Positions 46,174 through 58,295 of a stretch of 64,000 bases of DNA are shown one piece after another. The notes under the pieces are model-generated. The model was not told the origin of the DNA, ran no database searches, and worked only from the letters and a program-made list of their open reading frames with translations. Source of the stretch: Prosopis cineraria. Its lineage: Eukaryota; Streptophyta; Magnoliopsida; Fabales; Fabaceae. Position numbers and translations under genes: made by a program. The DNA is taken from NCBI RefSeq assembly GCF_029017545.1, contig NW_026555335.1:7574109-7638108 (forward strand), read 5' to 3'. The number at the start of each line of letters is the position of its first letter. Positions within the stretch are counted from its first letter, which is position 1.

Positions 46174-46732
46174 ATTTCGGCGATTCGAATTTCGCATGCC
46201 AGTATCTCTGCACGGTTCGAGCTTTGAACGAGATACGATCCGATTGCGTCGCTACGTCGTCTCATTATGATTGCGTCGTGAGGTGTGTAAACAATTAACG
46301 AGGTTGCCAGAGGGCTGATCTTCATCCCCTCAATCAGTCCTTATCTACTACTCTATTCTTTTATTATTATAGCGGTGAAGTATAATGTATAGTAAAATTA
46401 ATTTTCCTTTATATTTCCGAAACTAAAAAGCAATTATACATAATATTTTTACTGTTTTTCAAATCATTTTTCTTAAAAAATATTTTTAATCATAAATTTT
46501 TAAAACCATATTTTAAAAAATAATTAACAACATAAAAAATTTTTTTAGTCATACTTTTATTTTAGCTCTTTTTTTTAATTTTATAAAATTATTTTAGATT
46601 TTTTATTTTATTTTTAAATTTTAAATTTTTTTGAGCAACTTATAACTATACATGATGTATGAGGTAATAAATTTTAAGATATAATATTTTATTAAAAATT
46701 TTAATTTTCATGAAGTTTTAAATTACTAAATA
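46174..46732. other. ECHIA-type gene promoter side, AT-rich
   Basis: Contains the 5' flank of the ECHIA-type gene; AT-rich above 46370. No open frame or clear promoter motif can be assigned. Confidence 0.4.
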
Positions 46733-47162
46733 CCAGTGTTTTTAAAATTAAATCGAATTGACTTTTAATCCTGTTTGGTTAACTTTTTAAAATCAGCCAA
46801 AAGAAAACTAGTCAACAATAAAAAGAGATCAATCAAAAATCAGAAACATCGATTAAAAAAATGAATTATTCCCTTAAAAATCAGTTTAAATTATTTAAAA
46901 ATTTAAAAAAATTAATTTAAACAAAGAATAGCCAAGAATAATTAATGTTAATCATGTATTCATTAATAATATATCATTTTACAAAACATTTATTAATTTT
47001 TTAAAAATATAAATATTTGCATATATTTCTTATTTAATTATGATATATAAATTAAAAATATATTAATTTAATGTCAACCGGTTCAATCACACGGTTGAAC
47101 CAATGAACCATGAACCAATAGCTAGTATGGTTCAATAATCGATTCAGTTTTTAAAACTCTTG
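46733..47162. mobile_element. hAT-like MITE with ctaaata target repeat
   Basis: The left end is ccagtgtttttaaaattaaa; the right end is the inverse of caagagttttaaaaactgaa. ctaaata flanks both sides (46726-46732 and 47163-47169). Internal ggttcaa/ttgaacc motifs occur near the right end. The body is 430 bp with no coding. Confidence 0.7.
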
Positions 47163-47169
47163 CTAAATA

Positions 47170-47409
47170 TTCCTTCCATTCAAAAATGTATAGCATTTTT
47201 TGAAAAGTTTAATATTAAAAAATGTAAGATGTTTTTAATTTTTTAAGGTGTAATAATTACTTTTTTTTATCAAACTTGTTCCTATTGAATAAATCATTAT
47301 ATATATATATTTTAGGGTGAAACACCCAATTTAATAAAGATAAATATAAAAAAATAGGATTAGTTTAAAGATAGATTAAAAATATTTTATATGTCTTAAC
47401 AAAAGGAGG
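47170..47409 (+). mobile_element. Stowaway-like MITE, copy 2
   Basis: It starts ttccttccattcaaaaatgta and ends tcttaacaaaaggagga. The interior matches the copies at 2932 and 63350 (ttaataaagataaatataaa, gattagtttaaag). Its left TA is also part of the adjacent hAT-like target repeat, so the two insertions abut. Confidence 0.6.
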
Positions 47410-47458
47410 ATTTTTTGCATGATTATTTACACTAAAATTTTAAATCAAATGAGGTGAA

Positions 47459-48057
47459 AACTAACGAGTTCAAATAAATACATGATAAAGATATAAACTT
47501 GGATTGCAAACTCAAATCATGAACTCATAATAGTTTGCCTCTATTAATAAATATCCATTAAAATTGATTATTAAATAATTAAAATATAAAATATAACCAT
47601 AATTTGATTAAAATATATTTAAAATATAAAATATTGAAATTAAACCCATCTACATTAATAAATTATCATACAAAATATATAAATTTTAAAATAGGGAAAC
47701 TTAGTATTTTTTTCTTCTTTTTTTGTTAATATTAGTTTTTACCTTTTTTTTCTTTTAACCAGATCCTTTAACTTTTATTAACCAAATTTTTTATAGTATA
47801 TATTTAACTTTCTCAAATTGAAAAAAAAAATCAACGAACTTAATAAATTTAACTAACTTTATATCTAATTCGAATTTATAAATTGGTCAACTTAATTTTG
47901 TAAGCTATAAATGTAAAAGTAATAAACTTGAAAGTAAAGTTATGAGTTTAATTAAATTTGTATTTAGTTTAAGTTTATAAATAAGTTCAGATGATTTTAT
48001 AAATTAAAAATATAAAATATTAAATTCAAAGAGCAAACTGAAAAGTTTGACAACTAT
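47459..48057. mobile_element. Non-autonomous element, copy 2 of 2 (hAT-like)
   Basis: Matches 33779-34320 over its length. It is flanked by gaggtgaa (47451-47458) and gaggtaaa (48058-48065), an 8-bp pair with one mismatch. The same interior landmarks are present and it ends agtttgacaactat. Confidence 0.65.
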
Positions 48058-48065
48058 GAGGTAAA

Positions 48066-49629
48066 CCATTATGAGATAAAATAAGTATTGCTTTTGTTCT
48101 TAATATATATAAGAATAAACAATTATAAAATAAAATATGTTATTTCTTACATTACTAATATGCAATGGACAACAAATTTTGAATCGCATGTTGTTTTTAA
48201 TATTTTTTTTAAAATATGCATGAAGTTAAGAAATTAAAAAAAGATGAGGGTTCATTTAAAATTTTGGCATCACTTTAATCTATTATTTATACTATGATGG
48301 GTTCGATTTAAAAAAAATATAGTTGAAAGCTTTTAATTGATTTTTTTTCTTCTTATATTTTTGTATGTTTCAATATATGTTTACTCCTTCCTCAAGCATG
48401 TTATAGTATCATTTAATAATATTTATAGAGGGATGATAAATATTGATTATGAAAATCCACTCACTCGGGTTATTTTATACTCAAAATAAACCACAACATT
48501 CAAAAAGATTATGAAGACATTGTCTCAGTCCTATTTTAAATGCCGCAGGAATGACTAATGGAGCTTTGAGAAGGGAACAAATGCAAGGATCACTAGCTCC
48601 TTGAGAAACATGGTTCAGAGAACAACCCTGCTGCCACATGATAGGAATGTTTATCTTTAATTAGTACTTTTGACTTCATTTTACTTTGTAATGTTTATGT
48701 TCAAAAAAAGAGCTTATGCTAGTTTTGAATGATAAGTGAAAACTTTTTTTTTCTATCCTAGTAAGAATTCATGCTAGTTAATTAAGCTTATTTTAAAATT
48801 ATTATAGGATTAAGGTCAATTCTTTCCTTGACACCAGTCCCTTTCTTACCATAATAATTATAGTCCTTTTCTAATATGATAAGAGACGATTAGGTATAGG
48901 TTTTGGATGATGTCATTACAATTGGTGTGGGAAAAAAAACCACTTATAATGAAATGAAATAATAATTTTATTCTCTCAAGCATCTAAAACCTTTCTTATA
49001 AACTAAAATGCCCATTGAAATTTTGATTATTTTCTTTTCTTTTTTTTGATTATTGAAAATTTCTAGCGATAATTTTTTCTTCATTTATTAAAAGAGAGAC
49101 CCATTTCTTTTATACATCATCTTATACAATATATACAATAGACTCTATTTAGTTATTATATAATTGCTTTTGCATGCTTTAGATATTTTATCATCCTAAA
49201 ATGATAAAATAATACATAATAAATAACTAATACTAAATAAATTAGAAAATAATATGGGCTGAAGATTTTACTAAACAAATCAAAGGAATCATTGTATTAA
49301 TTTGCAATAGATTAATATTTTTAAAATTACAATATTTTACGTCATATATAATGAAATCTTTTCCGTGCATTACATAGGAGCAAATTTTAATTTTTGTATG
49401 AAAAAAAGCATATATTTTAAATTAATTGTTTGTGCTCCAAAAAATTGGAATTTATTTTCATGTTTTGAAAATTACATAATTCACATTATAAATAAATATT
49501 GAAATATAATTTTTTATTTAAAAAATATAAAACATTTTTTAAGACATTGGTTGTGTTTCAAAGTATAATTATCAAATTATAATAACATCTCATTGTAAAA
49601 TTTGAGCTGTACCCAAAATAAAATAGGTA
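48066..49629. other. Intergenic region
   Basis: AT-rich. A slightly more complex patch at 48480-48660 gives no recognisable protein in either strand. Nothing else is supported. Confidence 0.4.
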
Positions 49630-49851
49630 CTCTTTCGATTAAAAAAATATAAAGTATTTTTAACTGAATATCACCCCAATAAAATGCTTACTTATTTTTA
49701 AACTAATTTTATTTTTTATATTTACTCCTATTAAATTAATATGGACGCTTTTGAAAAAAAATTATAATTACACCTGAAAAGATTAAAAATGTCTTCTATT
49801 TTTTAACACTTAATTTCTTAAAAAATTTCTTATATTTTTTAATAAAAAAAG
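49630..49851 (-). mobile_element. Stowaway-like MITE, inverted copy
   Basis: Flanked by TA (49628-49629 and 49852-49853). It carries the family's interior landmarks in reverse orientation (tatttttaactgaatatcacc, aaactaattttattttttatatttactcctatt). It lies 110 bp left of the CACTA element. Confidence 0.6.
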
Positions 49852-50045
49852 TATATTTAGTGCAATTGATCATATTTATTTTTATTTTTAGCCAAAGCAA
49901 TTCAACATACTGAATCCCGCTACATATGTCACAATAAAACTATATATAAAAAATTATAGCCACTACTATAGAAATAGAAATTAGTAGCATATATTTTATA
50001 ATAATAAAAAATAAAATACTATTAATATTAAGTATAAAGATCTTT

Positions 50046-52480
50046 AATGGCATTTCTTTTATCAAATGGTATCGCTTATAAATTTTTTTTATTTAAATTT
50101 AAATAAATAATATTAGGTGGCATTTATTAAATGAAATGTCACAAATTTAAGTTGAATAACATTATTAGATATTTAATTTTTTTAATTTAACTATATTGTT
50201 TTATTATATTATATAATAATTTTAACATCATTATTTAATTATCATTAGTAATAAATATATATTTTTAATTAATTAATTACAATCAAAGAGGTGGCGTTTC
50301 AGAAGTTGAAAAACGCCACCTGTCTATATTTTAACAAATAAAATTAAGAAAGTGTGAGTGGTGGTATTTCTAGAAATACAACCTCTCTTTTTTATTAAAA
50401 AATTTATATCTATAAATAATATTATTTATTAATTCATAATAAATTATTAAATATATAATAAAATAATAATTAATGATTAAATAAATTGCATCATAATAAT
50501 TATTTAATCTTATATAATATATTAATTACAAAATATTAATTAATAATAAATTTTAAATTAATAATAATAAAGTATTATTTTATAATTTATTATTAAAATA
50601 TTTAATTAATAAAAAATTAGAGAGGCGACATTTTCTGAAGCTAAAAATGTCTTAAAAAATGCCACCTCTCCTACTTTATTTATAAAATAATCATATATAA
50701 TAATTGCACATAAAAATTAATTAAATTATAATATAATATTTGTTTAATATGATTGAAATTAAATAATAGAGAGAGAAGTGGCGTTTCTACGTCACCACTC
50801 TTGATGTAATCAAAGTAATAATACTCCATCAGTAGTTTATTAAATATTAATACAAGTTTAGTAAATTATAATAAAATAATTTTTTAATCTTATGAAATAA
50901 ATTTATTTAATAATAAGGTGAAATGGTATATTTCTTTTAAAACTCTTTTTTGGGAAGTACTTGGCATCATAAACTTTTTTTAAAATATTTTTACCTTGAA
51001 CTTTTTAAAAGAGAGTATTTTTGCCTCATAGTTAAATATAAAAAATGTTGACCATATTCTGGGTGCTTTTTCTCCTCCTCCTTTCGTCCTCTCTCCCAAT
51101 TTCTTCTTTTCAATTTTTTCATCCTCCTTCTTTTTCTTTAGATATCTCTTTCATAGGCACTAATTAAAATTTTCTTACTTAATCACAAAATCAAGCAAAA
51201 TAAGACAATTTTTTATTTTGACCTTTCTTCAACATTTCATATTTTAAATTTACATTAAAGGCAATCAATTTGATAGCAATAAAAATGAGGGGATATATCA
51301 TTATATATTTTTAATAAATACTAGAAGAGAGGTGCCGATTTCTCGTATTGAAAACACCACCGCTCTAATATTTTATTACCTCTAAAAATATTTTTGTAAA
51401 TTATTATGTATTACATAAATAATAATTTAACCATAATTTAATTAATTAAATTTTATAATTAATTAATTTCGTTTGATTAGATGATTAACATAATATAATA
51501 TATTTATTAATTTATTATTATTTTATTGGATATTTAATCATTTGTTCTATTTTAATTAATTAATTTTTTTATTATTATATATTTTAATATTGGAAGAAAG
51601 GCGGTGTTTTCTTGTATTGAAAACGCCATCTCTCTAGTATTTTACAAATCAAATGATAGAATAATAAAATAAAAGTAATATTTTATTATTTACCTAAGTT
51701 TATGTTTAATTAATGTTTGAATTAATTAATTTTATAAAAATTAATATTTTATTAAATAATTTATTAATTTTTTCATTTTTTAAATTAAAATAAATAATTA
51801 AAACATATTTAATCATTATTATGATTATATTACATAAGTAATAATTTAACTATTCAATTAATTAATTTTTGTAATGAATTATTTTCATGTGATTGGATAA
51901 TTAGCATAATATAATCTATTTAATAATAAATTATTATTTTATTGCATTATATATATTTATTTTATTTAATTAATTTTTATTAATATATTTTTTGATAAAT
52001 AGTAGAAGAGAGGTGGGTTTCCGTTTATTGGAAATGCCACCTCTATTACATTTTTATTATTTATGTTATTTTATAATATTAAGTATTTATTTTATTTAAT
52101 TAATTTATTTGAATTTATATTTAATGTTTGTTAATATATATTTTATTCTAAATAGCATTTTTTATGAATTAATATATGTATCTATATTTATTAATTATAA
52201 ATTATTAGATTACATAAATAATATAATCATAAACAATATTATAGTTATTAATTAATGTATGTAGTTATATTTATTAAGTATCATAAATAATTAATATGGT
52301 TCTATAACATACAAAATTAATAACAATGTAATTTATTAATAGATTTTACTAAAATTATTTTTAATTGGGATTTAAATATATATAAAATATATTTTATATT
52401 TATAAATATTATATTAATATTTTTAATTTCAAAAAAATAGGGAATAAAGGTGGTGATTTTTCATTTAGAATCACCACTCT
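50046..52480. repeat. Left subterminal palindrome array of the CACTA element
   Basis: Candidate units, each a 30-50 bp imperfect inverted repeat: about 50046, 50114, 50287-50327, 50356-50388, 50620-50670, 50773-50802, 51327-51366, 51596-51634, 52007-52044 and 52446-52480. Best example: agaggtggcgtttc ... aaaacgccacct at 50287-50327. Spacing is irregular and the AT-rich spacers lack the motif. Confidence 0.85.
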
Positions 52481-53559
52481 ATGTGTCTTAGCTGTCTTCC
52501 CTTAGCTTTTGTCCAAAAGTCCCTCAATTGCTATCCCTACCACCTATCTCTTCTCCTTTAGCTCGCGTTGTGTTGTCCGATAGTGCCTGTCTCCCTACCC
52601 TTAGGTTTTGTCTGAGAGTGTTTGTCTCCCTTAACTCCTTTTCACGCTGCCCTAATGCCTTTGTCTATTCTCCCTCAGCTCGCGCGCCCACCATGGTCTC
52701 TTCTGCCTCAGCTTGCATGCCCCTGTCTCTTCTCCCTTGGCTCATTTTGCCCTTAGCTCACTCGAAGCTCTACAACTATCTCTTTCATCCGTGTGTTCTC
52801 GCCTATAGCTTCGCTCTCAGCTCGCTACCTTCAACTTGTTAGTTCTAAGATTAGCTCTTTCTGCATCATTTTTTTTCTCTCAACTTTGTCTTTATATGCT
52901 CCCAAGGTCCCACATTGAACTTTTAGATTTGTATTTTTCGCTCGTCCTTACAAATCCATTTTAAAATTGCTTTGACTTGTGGCCTCTCTCATTTCAACGT
53001 GTGTATCTTAATCTTTAACTCATGTTCCAACTTTATTTCCTTAACTCTTACAGTCTCTGTTTTATTGTGCTTCATCCTTACGGTATACTTTTTTTTTTTT
53101 TTTGAGATATTTTTCTTGTCTAATTAAAAAATAATTGCTGAATAGTGAATATATATTATTTTGAATATTTTTTAATTTTAAATGTATTATCATTTAATTT
53201 GATTTATTTATTTAATTCTGAATGTATGTGGTTTCTTGGGACTTGAATTCACTTAGAATAATTATTTTGTATGTAATAAAAAATTTTAAGTTAATTCTTT
53301 TAGTTATTACAATTACTAAATACATGGTTTAGTACTTGAAAAATTTTCATTTTTAAGTCTTCATGCTGTCAAATTTTTTAAAATATTGAATTAAATAGTT
53401 CATATTTATTTTTAATCCTGTAATTCAATTTTCACGTTGTATGTTTCTGATTGGCTAGACTATATCCTAATTTTTTTTTAATTAGTTGTTTTAGATATCA
53501 ATAGTTGTCTGTTGCTTGACTTGATGGATATCAATAGGTATAGGATATGGACCAAAAGT

Positions 53560-54420
53560 GAATATTTGTTAATTAGTTGTCAAAGGAATATAGGGCTAAG
53601 GTGAAAGGGTTTATTCATTTTGTAGTTAAGCATGCCAAAGATTTGAACAAAATTTTGTATTCTTGCTTAACTTGTTACTATGGAAAGCGAATTACTCTGA
53701 CTAAGTTGCTAGATCATTTAATATGTCATGGTATTGATTAAAGTTATACATGCTGGATAAGGTATAAGGGAGAAATGATGTATCTAATGAAAGGGTGTAT
53801 ACCATGAGGTCTTTTGAGAGATAAGAAGCATGCAATGACACTGACAACAATAATATGTGTGAGACTAATTGTCTTGATGAAATGCTAAATGTAATAGAGG
53901 ATGATCTTTGTGATTGCCCTTAAATATTTGAAAGGTTGATCAGTGATTCAAAAAAAACTATTGTATCCAACTTGTACTAAATACACTAGACTATAAGCAT
54001 TTATGATATTGTATAATTTAAAAGCTGCTTGTAGATGAAACGATAAGAGTTTTACTCTATTACTTGATGCTTTAAAAGATATATTTCCTGTTGATAATTA
54101 ACTTTCTACCAAGACATATGAAGCTAAACAACCACTTTGTTCAATTAGTTTGGGTTATGAAAAAATACATGCATGTCCTAACGATTGCGTGTTATTTTGT
54201 AATAAATATGTTTTCTTAGAGAAGTGCCCTAAATGTGATGCATCACAATATGGAAAGAAATCAAGTCCTGTAAAGGTATTATGATATTTTCCTATTATAT
54301 CGATATTTAGATGCATGTATAAAAATGTAAAAGTTTCCAACTTGTTAACATGGTAGGAGAATGAAAGGATTAAAGATAAAAAACTTAGGCACCCTGCAAA
54401 TTCTCCTTAAAGGAAAAAAG
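53560..54420 (+). pseudogene. CACTA transposase remnant (transposase-associated and TNP2 N-terminal)
   Basis: Frame fragments at about 53580-53770 match the transposase-associated domain, including the two-Cys-plus-His pattern (YSCLTCYYGKR, then LLDHLICHGID). At 54001-54400 is the TNP2 N-terminal region, with SLGYEKIHACPNDCVLFCNK, EKCPKCDASQYGKK and KKLRHPANSP. Several in-frame stops are present (for example after LICHGID and after the SPVKVL segment). The downstream catalytic part of TNP2 is missing before the ORF2-like segment starts. Confidence 0.85.
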
Positions 54421-54489
54421 TCATTACTATTTTATCTTTTTGATTATTTTTTCCTGTACTTATAGTGATCCAAATTATTTTCTTTCTTA

Positions 54490-56760
54490 CAGTCTTGTTT
54501 TGAACTTGATGAGACTCATAGAACACATGTCTTCAAGAAAACCGGAGTTCTTCTTAGAAAATTTCATGTAGATATTTAGAAATGGTATTTAATATATAAT
54601 AATTAAGATATCATTGAACACCCACCAGAGCTTTAAGATGGGATCATATCTTAAGAAGATTGGGATCAATTTGTTGTTCTAGCACACACAACGAAAGAAT
54701 TTAAGTTAAATAATTTTAGATTGTCAATTAAATATAGTTTTACTCATATAAAATTAATATGAATTCAATTTACATTTGAATAGGTGAAAACGAGTGATAT
54801 CGTCAACTAGCAAAAAATCAAAAATATCTCTTCAAAAGGGGATGGAAAGGATACGCATTCATCGAACAAGATAAAGTATTTATTTTATATTTAATAATCA
54901 TTACATTTATCTATTACATATGTAGTGGTTTATAAATTCAATTAATTGTTTTAATATGTAAATCAAAAAGGACAATTTAAATTGCAAACAACTTATATGA
55001 CATGAAGTGTGGGTTGAAGGACAACTAAGTTCAAAAAGTGAAATTGAATATGAAGGTGTGAGGCAAGTTTGGCAGAGTTATGTACATATTAGTATTTAGT
55101 TCATGTTTAAAATTTTATTTACATGATTTTATTTTATAAATAATCTATGATGATTCTTATATGATAGCAAACTTTTTCACAAGAGAATATTTTTTTATTT
55201 TAAAAACATGATTTCATTTTAAGGTTATTATCATTTTTACAATATAAATTGCTGAATATTTTATTTTTTCTAGGGAGAATACAACTGCAAATTGTATATA
55301 GAAATTTCCTTCAAAGATGCAGTTATCGTAGGTACTGTTTACAATTTCATTAAAGATATTTTACATAAGATTCCATTACACCCTGGCACGCTGCGAGTTT
55401 CTATGGACATTTGCACTAATGATGATGTGAAGTTATGAATACCTTTTAATGAGGATATTGTATTAGTTAAAGATGTTGAGGTCACTTTAGTTGTATGGCC
55501 TCTATATCTCATTGAATCATGTGACAGGATAATTATATTTTCACACTTTCTTATAATACTCTAGATGTAATTATAATTATATAACTTAATTTTTTGATTT
55601 TTACAGACTTATTCAAAATCAAAAAATAAGAAAATAATTGAACGCATGATAATATTTTCAAGAAATCTAATACCATGCATAAAAGAAAAGTGTATCTCAT
55701 GGAATTTCAAAAATAAAAAAGGCTAACAATCATCGTGAAGCTTTTTGGCCTCTTTTGCCAAAGCTTACTACTAATGACTAAATAATTGAAATAAAATTTG
55801 AAGAAGAAATCTATTATAAAGATAGCTAAAAATATCTTGATAGAAATACTATGGTGAAAATATTTAATTGAGAATGGGCGAGTGTTTCTGCTATTAATAC
55901 CTAAATAAAGTACTTGCTTCATAATATCTTTTGATATCGATTATTTTATTTCTCATTGTGATTGATTTTAATACATTTTTCTGCTATTTAGCAAGGTATT
56001 TGTACATTTTTTTTTGAAAGACATGAAAAAAGATAATAGATTTTTATTCATTAATTCTCATGATATTAGTCATGGTTCGATGTTGAATACATCTGATCTT
56101 GGAAAAGAAATATTCACAGAAAAGGCAAAAGTTAAAAAAAATATGTTATTTTTAATACCTTACAGTATGGGGTAGGTATTTTATTAATTATTTTTTTAAT
56201 TTCTTGACATGTTAGATACCTTAACTTTATCAAGCCATAATCAAAGTTTAAATTTTTTTTAAAAAATATTGAATTTTGATTGTTATCAATTATGTGACTG
56301 TTCCTTTACTTTTAATTTATTATCTCGATCCTTTATATGGAGACATGCCAATAAATTGGCCTAATATATTGAGGTTATTCAATAAGTAATTATTTATATT
56401 TATAAGAATCATTTTACATATTTGTATATATTTTACATCAATTATCATTGATTAATTTTTCTCTATTTTGATAGGGCATTAAATAATTTTTGGAATCATA
56501 AAGAGCTCCCCTTTTTCAAAATAAAGACTTTTTAAAGAATTATTAATGGACAAAGATTATGGTATATTTATACCTGAAAGATTTTATTGAATTATTAAAA
56601 ATAAATTTATTTGCTTCATAAATTTATATTACTTTTTGGTAATTTTTTAATGCCCTTTCCAACCAAATATAATGATTGTGGGCACCATATTATAAAATTC
56701 ATGAAGGATGTAATCACTCATGGTCAAACTTTTGTCCCATTTGAAGTATGAAAATTTATT
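54490..56760 (+). pseudogene. CACTA ORF2 remnant with C48 (Ulp1-like) protease end
   Basis: Pieces in order on the plus strand: CFELDETHRTHVFKKTG (about 54494) and ISEDWDQFVVLAHT (about 54645), a plant CACTA ORF2 block. Next come LHPGTLRVSMDI (about 55375) with DVEVTLVVWPLYLIE (about 55472), and then FLFINSHDISHGS (about 56040). The C48 active-site segment CPFQPNYNDCGHHIIKFMKD lies at about 56650. The usual QP..DCG signature is therefore still visible. Stops and frameshifts interrupt the frame. C48 domains are a known companion of plant CACTA and MULE elements. Confidence 0.8.
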
Positions 56761-57160
56761 TAATTTTATTTAGGTTTGATAATTTTTAGTCATATATGAC
56801 TTCTTATTTTCATATATTTTGTACTACTATGAGAACGCAAAGTGTTTGAAATGTAATGATGAGCAAATTTATGATCTAATTGAAGAGTGATTATTTTAAA
56901 TTTAGGATGCCAAAATTTAGGTAATTGTTGAATACTTTTGTAAAATTTAAGGCTGTTAGATAATTTGACCTAATTAGAGAACTTAGAGATATTAATATAG
57001 TTATAAACTACTTTATTGTATTCCAAATATATATGTAACTTTTCATTATATAGCTGAATTGTTTGCAAATTACTATACTAGTAATATATTATTAGATATG
57101 TTTTGAAAAATTTAGGTGTACTATATTTTATAAAATTTATTTTTTTAAAAAATAACATTA

Positions 57161-57535
57161 GGTGGCATCACCTATGTCAATTTTATTTTAAAAAAAAAAT
57201 CAAAGAGGTGACATTTCTTTCATAAAAAAGACCATCTATCTAGACTTAACATATGTGGTGTTTCAATCGTCCAGAAACACCACCTATGTTCTTTTAAATT
57301 TTTTTAAAAAATGAAATCATAGAGGTTACATTTATAGATTGTAGAAATGCTATCTTTATTTTATTTTTAATTTTTAAAAAATTTATCATGGAGGTGACGT
57401 TTGTACTTATTGAAAACACTACATCTATTGATGATATAGAGGTGTCATTTCAATATGAAGTAAATGCACCCCTTTTAATTTTTTTTAAAAGTAAACTTAA
57501 AGAGGTGGCATTTGTAAAAGAAAATGCCCTCTCTC
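57161..57535. repeat. Right subterminal palindrome array of the CACTA element
   Basis: Units at about 57161, 57204-57240, 57253-57287, 57321-57356, 57391-57427, 57438-57475 and 57501-57535. The clearest is tgtggtgtttcaatcgtcca followed by gaaacaccacct at 57255-57286. These are packed at 45-75 bp spacing, much tighter than the left array. Confidence 0.85.
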
Positions 57536-57675
57536 TTTCATTAGTCTTATGATATTTTAATAATTAATAAAATATTACCTAATACCTATTGTATCATTAG
57601 ATTTTATGCTGTTTTAGAAACATCACGGAACTAAAATTTTATATGCCACCAAAACTGATTTCTAAAGTAGTGAGC

Positions 57676-58290
57676 ATTGATCAATTATAAAGAGCATAAC
57701 TTGGTTATTAAATTTTATTTGATTGATAATAAAATTTGTAATATTTTTTTAAAAAAATAATTACTCCCCTTTATTTAGTGCAAACCGAATGAAAGTTGTA
57801 TTCTAACTGATTACGCTGGGCGTGTATGCATTATATATTCAATATGGTAGTATAAAAGGAAAAGGGAAAACCCACACAACACAACTAGCTGGTGTATAGT
57901 ACTGTTGGGGTCCTCAGTTCTGGCGAGCAACAAACAGAGTGAAGCTAAAGTATTTTTGGTGCTTGCATCCCACAATATTACAAGTTAAAGAAGGTCTATC
58001 ATAAAAGTTTGGCATCTTAAAAACTTCAAATTTTATTTCATACATTTATTAGCATGATGTCAAATTAAACATAAGGCAACAACATACCAAACAACTACAA
58101 CTTAACGACAATTAACAATTATATCATAAGCTTTCTCACACACACACTCACACACACACACACACACACCTTACCAAACAACTACAACTTAACAACAATT
58201 AATGATATACACACACTCATCAAGCTTACCAAACAACTACAACTTAACAACAATTAACGATTATATCATAAGCTTTCACACACACACACA
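57676..58290 (-). other. GDSL gene 3' flank with short tandem repeats
   Basis: From 58087 to the stop codon, three copies of a unit beginning ttaccaaacaactacaactt occur (about 58087, 58173 and 58228), each followed by a CA-rich run. They probably form part of the 3' UTR of the GDSL gene. 57676-58080 has no recognised feature. Confidence 0.55.
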
Positions 58291-58295
58291 TCAAG
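58087..58295. repeat. Minisatellite plus (CA)n microsatellite
   Basis: Unit core: accaaacaactacaacttaa, then acaattaa, then tatatcataagctttc, then (CA)n and tcaagctt. Three copies are seen, the middle one lacking part of the unit. It touches the GDSL stop codon at 58291. Confidence 0.8.

Larger units (their letters stand above)
49961..57672 (+). mobile_element. CACTA (En/Spm) transposon with complete ends
   Basis: The left end is CACTACTATAGAAAT. The right end reads CACTACTTTAGAAAT on the opposite strand. A perfect 3-bp target duplication, agc, lies at 49958-49960 and 57673-57675. Length is 7.7 kb. Both ends hold arrays of imperfect palindromes with core agaggtggcgttt/aaacgccacctct (10 candidates at 50046-52480, 7 at 57161-57535). 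The interior, on the plus strand, keeps decayed protein segments listed separately. A long non-coding C/T-rich leader lies at 52480-53100. The TNP2 catalytic core is not visible, so the copy is not self-sufficient. Confidence 0.93.

Noticed and set aside
45766..46325. Plus-strand frames opposite ECHIA exon 1, including a 118-codon one
   Set aside because: Antisense to a conserved crotonase exon and without family similarity.
52528..52842. 104-codon plus-strand frame in the CACTA element
   Set aside because: It starts at TTG, is a C/T-rich low-complexity Ser/Leu/Pro translation, and lies in the presumed leader of the element.
50281..57540. Regular repeats considered as a CRISPR array
   Set aside because: Units are imperfect palindromes with irregular spacing inside a eukaryotic CACTA transposon; no cas genes and wrong kind of organism.
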